Shown piece by piece: positions 58,515 to 64,000 of a stretch of 64,000 bases of DNA. The first letter of the stretch is position 1. Each line of letters opens with the position of its first letter. Both the position numbers and the translations under genes were made by a program. The notes below the pieces were generated by a model. It did no database searches. It worked only from the letters and a program-made list of their open reading frames with translations, and had not been told where the DNA came from. Origin of the DNA: Candidula unifasciata (lineage: Eukaryota > Mollusca > Gastropoda > Stylommatophora > Geomitridae); the NCBI GenBank assembly GCA_905116865.2, contig CAJHNH020001155.1, positions 62,001 through 126,000 of the forward strand. The letters are read 5' to 3'.

Positions 58515-58842
58515 GCCACAGATGATGATGAGCCAGGCACAAACAACAGTAAAATATCTTACTCCATCACTCACATTCCACCAGAGTTTAAAACAGACCA
58601 GTTGAAAATAAATGAGATGACAGGAGAAATCACATTGTCTTCAAGGGCTCCAGACTATGAGAGTCTTATGCATTTGAATCCAGAAAAAGTTTTGCAAATA
58701 CTGGTGACTGCTACGGACTGTGGTGATCCACCACGCAACACATCAGCTATAGTTAATGTCACTATCACAGATATCAATAACAAAACACCACAGTTTGCCC
58801 TGGCCTCCTACTCAGGAAATGTACCAGAGAATGCTACCACAG
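58515..58842 (+). CDS. Cadherin exon B, block 3
   Basis: The acceptor is catgtttcaag and the donor ACAG|gtattt. It begins in phase 0 and ends in phase 1. It encodes ATDDDEPGTNNSKISYSITH, MTGEITLSSRAPDYESL, VTATDCGDPPRN, then DINNKTPQF and NVPENATTG. The calcium linker reads DINNKTP, with Asn for the second Asp. 328 nt. Confidence 0.92.
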
Positions 58843-58984
58843 GTATTTGCATTTTACATTTATGCTTTAAATTGGTTACATATCCTTAACATGACTTTGC
58901 ACAGCATCCCCAGCATTCATTATTTGTTTTAATGGATTTTCTAGGCAGTTTTATGTTCACTTAGTTAGCTAGCTATCTAAATAT

Positions 58985-59407
<423 letters not shown>

Positions 59408-59877
59408 GTCAGTACATCTGTTAGCTAGTTCGTCAACAGAGTAACATTGTTACACACTGAACCATTCAGTCCATAAATGCTTGGATCCCATCCTCAGTAA
59501 ATCTCATAGTATGTAGCTGCTGATGACACCAGTTCTGTGTCAGCTTCTTATTCTTCTTTGGCTTCCTGCATGTTGCTTTTTTGTCTGGCCATACCCTGTT
59601 TAATTTACTTATCTTGCAGTCAGTTCAGTTCAGCATGTAGAGAACAGAAATTTCAGACATGTTCCTCATTCAACTTGCTAATCACCCTGTTATTGTTATA
59701 TTGGGAAGAGTGTTCTTTGCTGACCCTGTTTGAATTCTATTTCTTTCTGTTGTGCAATTATGTGTGAGAGCTTGCAGTCTAGTCATGGTTGCAGATTCAC
59801 CATTACTTGCTTCTTGCAAACATCTTACTTCTTGGAGAGCATTCAATTTATCAGCCTGGTCCATACCTCATCTGCTC
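59408..59877 (-). mobile_element. LINE family E 3' fragment
   Basis: Antisense, with aaccattcagtccataaatg as at 26090. Minus-strand residues MDQADKLNALQEV (59682-59864) match an ADILNALREA segment near 26300. Truncated. Confidence 0.7.
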
Positions 59878-60535
59878 TTGACATCACAGCACTCGGGGAA
59901 TTCCCCTGCATGCTCCGTCCTCATCTTTAGCAGCCAGCGCAGAGTTCCAATACTGATGGTACTGGTCACAATCTGGTTAAAAGTCTGTCTTGCCTTTCCT
60001 CTGAGTGTAATGAGCCTGACAGACCCCCAGGTGCCTCATTCTTTCCAGGCCTTAATAATCTTCTTTCTCTACTGATTCCGTTGCTTGTTCCCAAAGGGCC
60101 TTGACCACATCTGCCTTGTCATGTATCAATTCACCACCTAGTGGTGCAGATCCAGCCAATCTGTCTACCTGTTCATTACCCACCACGCCGGCATAGCCTG
60201 CATAAAGATCGAAAGTATGCTCATTACCTGTGACCTTTCCAGTGAAGTTAGCCACTCTGCTCGAAGCATCCCTGTCTTCACCTTTTTCAGCATCCTTTCA
60301 GAGTCTGTTACAATTGCAACATGTGTATGCATCTTGTTCTCTAGCCACCGGAGAGCTGCACTTACCGCCTCCACCTCCATTCTCATGCTAGATGTTGTGG
60401 TGTCATATGCTAGGCTGTCTTGCACTAAAGATTTTCCATTGGCTTTCGCTACGAACCCCCAGGAACTTCTCTTTCCTCTCAAGACTGAACCATCTGTATA
60501 GATAATCAGATCACCTGGGGGTGAATTGAACTAAA
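59878..60535 (-). mobile_element. LINE family D copy
   Basis: Antisense RNase H fragment: DTTTSSMRMEVEAVSAALRW with the catalytic Glu, then HVAIVTDSERMLKKVKTG (60165-60482), and YAGVVGNEQVDRLAGSAPLG (60052-60255). Two frames, hence a frameshift. It lies directly against family E with no obvious TSD, so the two may have a shared history. Confidence 0.82.
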
Positions 60536-61028
60536 GGGTGAGTCTTTTAAAGTATACTCCTGCTCAATTTGATTTTGCAGCCCTTTTATGGGAGAGTAAA
60601 AAAACAATAAACCTACTGCAAACACACTAAAAACATTAAAACAAAGGGAAAAAAGTGTATCGAAAATACAAATTAGGTCATGAGCTCCTCAATTGATAAT
60701 GTTGGATCTCAACTCTTATTTTATTTTTGTTTATTGCTGATAATACTTTCTAAACTTTCATAAACTATTTTTTTTTAAATTATGTATTTTGTACCCTATT
60801 TCCGTTTATTAAGAGCAAGTTTTAAAATAATGATTTAACTGTTCATTTTAGTTTTAGAAAGAAAAATTTCAGATCTAGTTTTAAAATTTCTAAATAATAT
60901 TTTTTATTAAGAGCAAGTTTTCAAGTAATAATTTAATAGTTCATTTTAATTTTAGAAAGACAAATTTTAGATTTAGTTTTCAAATTTCTTTTCAAATTTC
61001 ATATGTGTAATCTTTTCATTTGTAACAG
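60536..61028. other. Intron with a short internal duplication
   Basis: The segment attaagagcaagtttt..aataatgattta..gttcattttagttttag at 60810-60870 recurs at 60906-60975, giving two imperfect copies of about 90 bp. No exon. Confidence 0.6.
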
Positions 61029-61129
61029 GTGAAAGTATAGTTACCGTAATTGCAACAGACATTGATGGAACTAGCCCAAACAATGAAATCTATTATGTGA
61101 TCTTGAGTGGCAGCCATGATAAACTTCAG
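61029..61129 (+). CDS. Cadherin exon C part 1, block 3
   Basis: The acceptor is catttgtaacag and the donor CAG|gtaatg. Two bases complete the Gly codon from exon B. It encodes GESIVTVIATDIDGTSPNNE, IYYVILSGSHDKLQ. It matches the first third of exon C of blocks 1 and 2, here separated by an intron. It ends in phase 0. Confidence 0.9.
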
Positions 61130-61181
61130 GTAATGCAACTCAGTTTTTATTTCTACATACTGATGATCACATTTAAAGTGG

Positions 61182-61375
61182 GCTAGAATTGAGCTGAGAA
61201 TCAACGTCACAGCACTCGGGACATTCCAAAACATGCTCCCCTCTCATCTTTAGCAGCCAGTATAAGGTTGCACTTTTTTTGGTACCAGTAGAGGTTAGAT
61301 GTTCATCCTGCCTTTCCTTTGAGTATAGAGTGTCAGCCAAATCCCCTGATCTCTCCCTGCTGCACCATTAACTCC
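61182..61375 (-). mobile_element. LINE family D 3' fragment
   Basis: Antisense 3' end: gaatcaacgtcacagcactc, cctttcctttgagtatagag. No frame. Confidence 0.7.
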
Positions 61376-61454
61376 ACACAAGAATGATTACATTACTTGT
61401 ACACTCTAAGAATGGAAAACTATGGAGTTATCGCTTTCTTTTCATATGTGTTTT

Positions 61455-61990
61455 GATAACTGATTACTGTTCAAGATCATAGCAAACCCATCTCTTCCTC
61501 AGCAAATGATGTAATGTGTAGATGCTAACTGTTCCCGTAGCACACTGATTATACACATGCCAATCTCTTCCTCTCATCCGTCCCTCCTTGTCCGATCCAC
61601 ACTTAATTCCTCGTTCACGCATTCTTGCCCATTTTATTTCATCTAATCTTGTGTCTTCTGCCGACAGTCGTTCATATATGGTCTTCAGAATATCTCCCTT
61701 GTCCAGTACAAGTGTTCCCATAGCTTTCACTTTTGTAGCCAGAAAATCCGCTCTTTCATTCCCTCACACTCCTGCATATCTCGGATAGTATATCCACGTG
61801 ATTCCCTGCAGTGTTGACGTACTGATACATGGTATCCACTCATGCCACATTTGTCCATTTTGAACCTTCGGCAATGCCGACTGAGAATCAGTCACAATGA
61901 TTTCTATGTTAACTTTGTTTTCTGCCATCCAATTTAGGGCTGCAGTTATTGCCTCCACTTCCATTCTTTTGCTTGAAGTTGTAGATTAAA
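61455..61990 (-). mobile_element. Divergent RNase H LINE fragment (family D subfamily)
   Basis: Antisense residues MEVEAITAALNWMAENKVNI, then IIVTDSQSALPKVQNG (61764-61964) and DEIKWARMRERGIKCG (61464-61730) are an RNase H domain related to, but clearly different from, the other family D copies. Frameshifted. Confidence 0.75.
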
Positions 61991-62130
61991 AAGAGCTCAA
62001 TTTTTTCTGCCACAATTTTTTCCTTCATTCTAGCTGAAAATAGGAGTGTTCATTTTCTGCTGAAACTTCTTCACTTTGAGGGTAATACCTCATACAATCC
62101 TTCTACGCCATTAGACTCTTCTGGAATCAA

Positions 62131-62312
62131 GTGGACTGTGCAGCAGAATAGACAGAGTATTCTTACCTCGAAATACTGATTCAGTCGGCAGTAGGCAGAG
62201 AGTCTGATTAGTTTTCAACATGCAGGGGAAACTAATCAGACCCTCTGCCTACTCCTTACTGAATCAGTATTTCAAGGATAGTATACTCTGTCAATTCTGT
62301 TGCACTGTCCAC
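62131..62312. repeat. Foldback: 85 bp inverted repeat with 11 bp loop
   Basis: The left arm 62131-62216 and right arm 62228-62312 are reverse complements with about 85-90% match by eye, built from family D sequence. A third copy of the left arm follows at 62405-62488. Confidence 0.88.
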
Positions 62313-62404
62313 TTGATTACAGAAGAGCCTTCATCATATACACTTTATCATAAAGTTGCTCAACACACAGAGAAGCTGCAGTAGCCAGTCTATCAGCCTG
62401 CTCC

Positions 62405-62615
62405 TGGACAGTGCAGCAGAATAGACAGAGTATTCTTACCTTGAAATACTGATTCAGTGGAGTTAGGCAGAGGGTCTGATTGATTTTCAACATGAATTGG
62501 AAGAGACAGATGAACTTGTCATCGGACTGCAATTGGAAACTCTTCTTTGGCTACTAGGGAAATTGACAGAGCATGTGTGAGAATATCCAGAGTGCATTAC
62601 ATTGATATCAATTCT
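62405..62615 (+). mobile_element. Rearranged LINE family D fragments
   Basis: 62405-62488 repeats the left arm of the foldback. 62520-62615 is the sense 3' end of family D (ggaaactcttctttggctac to gatatcaattcttgattc). Confidence 0.65.
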
Positions 62616-62639
62616 TGATTCATTTATTGATTCATTCAG

Positions 62640-63137
62640 TTTGAATGTTGAATTAAGAATCGACATCACAGAACTCGGGACACTCCCATAAGCGCTTCGT
62701 CCCCATCTTCAGCAGAGTTAAAATTCTGATGGTACCAGTAACAGTCTAATTGTAAATCTGTCTCGCCCCTCCCCTGAGTGTCAAATGTCGGCTAGATCCC
62801 CTTGTAACTCCTCGCAGTGCCGTTCTCCTCAGACCGTATTGATCTATCTGTTCCTCGGCACTGTTCACTCGTTCCCAAAGTTCCCTCACAACATCCAGCT
62901 TGTCATATATCAATTCACTACCAAGTGGTGCAGAACTGGCCAGTCTATCCGCCTGCTCATTTCCCAACACACTGGAGAAACCTGGAGAAAATATCCAAAG
63001 GATGCTAACAACCTGGGACCTCTGAAGTGATGCTTGCCACTCTGCACGGTGCCTGCCTGTCTCCACCTTTCTCAGCATGCTCTGTGAGTCAGTTACAGTG
63101 ATGACATGTGTGTACAGCTGATTCTCAAGCCAACATA
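62640..63137 (-). mobile_element. LINE family D copy
   Basis: Antisense RNase H fragment: WLENQLYTHVITVTDSQSML, GFSSVLGNEQADRLASSAPL and LRRTALRGVTRGSSR (within 62746-63261). It ends about 110 bp before the next cadherin exon. Confidence 0.85.
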
Positions 63138-63248
63138 CAGGTTTGGTTTTGATATCAAATATGGCCTGAATGTTTTGTTTTTTCATTGTTGATATTTTTA
63201 TTCTACTACAAAATCTGCTGGTACTGAAATAGTTATATTCATCAACAG

Positions 63249-63482
63249 ATAAACAGTACAACTGGACTGATTAGTGTTGGAATTGGAGCAAAGTTGGACA
63301 GAGAAACAACAGACAAAGAGGGATTTAATCTGACTGTGCTGGCCATAGACAAGGGGTCTCCAGCCCTCACTGGTAGCACTACAGTTTCAATACAAGTAGA
63401 GGATGTCAATGACTCCCCACCCAGAATATCACCAGTAACTGCCGTGTTTACAGTGTTTGAAAATGCTACTAAAGGACATGAG
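63249..63482 (+). CDS. Cadherin exon C part 2 (plus start of next EC), block 3
   Basis: The acceptor is ttcatcaacag and the donor GAG|gtaagc. 78 codons, phase 0 at both ends. It encodes INSTTGLISVGIGAKLDRET, VLAIDKGSPALTGST, DVNDSPPRI and FTVFENATKGHE. Compared with blocks 1 and 2 it extends past the linker into the first strand of the next EC repeat. Confidence 0.93.
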
Positions 63483-64000
63483 GTAAGCATTGCTGTAGTT
63501 ATGTTATCACAGTTAACATCACTACACATTATAAGCCTTCCAGCCTGCTCAGTCCTTAAATGCAGCGGTTATCCCATGGCACCTTTACTGATTGTTCCTA
63601 TGAAAAGTTGGTTACAAGATTATTGTCTGTTTTTCTTTCACTGTGAAGCAAACACAGCAGAATGCTCTTTCACATTAGACGAAACAAATTTTTATAACAC
63701 AGACATTAATATTTAAATCACTTTCTTCTTCTTTCTTCTGTTTCCTACTGCTTATGCAGTAAAGCATCACATAGAGGAGTTAGATATACTATCCTGTCTT
63801 TTGTTAGCTATGTGGCTTGTATTAATGTTATTTTAAATTTCTCTAGTGTTTCATTTTTAACTCCCCAACCTAATTCTTTCTTAGTCAGCCTCTTGACTTG
63901 TAGCATGCTGTTCTCATGTAGAATGCTCTATCTGCTGGCTGATTTTGTTCCATTCTGGCAATGTGCTTACCATTGTTCTTGGTTCTTCATTGGTGACTCT
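63483..64000. other. Intron sequence with CTT-rich run
   Basis: A CTT/TTC run near 63722-63740 may be the antisense tail of a further LINE copy that leaves the window. No exon seen up to the end. Confidence 0.45.

Overview
This 64 kb window is eukaryotic, AT-rich and intron-dominated. It holds most of an internal stretch of one very large cadherin gene on the + strand. Twenty exons can be placed by eye between 2693 and 63482, each with AG/GT borders (one candidate GC donor) and reading phases that mostly chain. They encode extracellular cadherin (EC) repeats with calcium-binding motifs such as DINDNSP, DVNDENP and DVNDNHP. No signal peptide, transmembrane segment or cytoplasmic tail is visible, so both gene ends lie outside the window. 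The tRNA-derived SINEs, RNase H-bearing LINEs, P-element-like THAP transposase and compact cadherin exons suggest an invertebrate animal, most likely a mollusc such as a gastropod. The species call is an inference.

The exons are not a random string of EC domains. They fall into a repeated nine-exon cassette (A to I, about 560 residues, roughly five EC repeats) in which corresponding exons share length, phase and characteristic residues. Block 1 runs from 2693 to 29236, block 2 from 31147 to 54353, and block 3 starts at 56584. Three expected pieces were not found: the first half of D in block 1 (16062-16810), H in block 1 (26019-29171) and E in block 2 (43370-46270).

The introns are packed with transposable-element debris. 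Families recognised: (1) a Jockey/I-like LINE with RT and RNase H, antisense, 6250-9173; (2) an RTE/CR1-like LINE with a GAA tail (12590-13575, 55707-55915); (3) an RNase H LINE relic family, called D here, in more than a dozen fragments, many with 10-13 bp target-site duplications (TSDs); (4) LINE family E, whose TTAG tails have grown into long microsatellites; (5) a GAA-tailed 3'UTR family, C; (6) tRNA-derived SINE families A and B plus a short element R1, some nested in older insertions; (7) family F, about 360-430 bp; (8) a decayed P-element/THAP transposase (17.9-19.8 kb); (9) a mariner-like relic (52.9-53.2 kb); (10) a 2.3 kb solo-LTR-like element with a 5 bp TSD (33426-35727). Tandem arrays include a 25 bp minisatellite of about 32 copies, a 66 bp array of 7 copies and a 28 bp array.

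There is no sign of a second host gene, a functional tRNA or rRNA gene, a CRISPR array or prokaryotic architecture. Most open frames outside the cadherin exons are transposon relics or chance frames in simple repeats.
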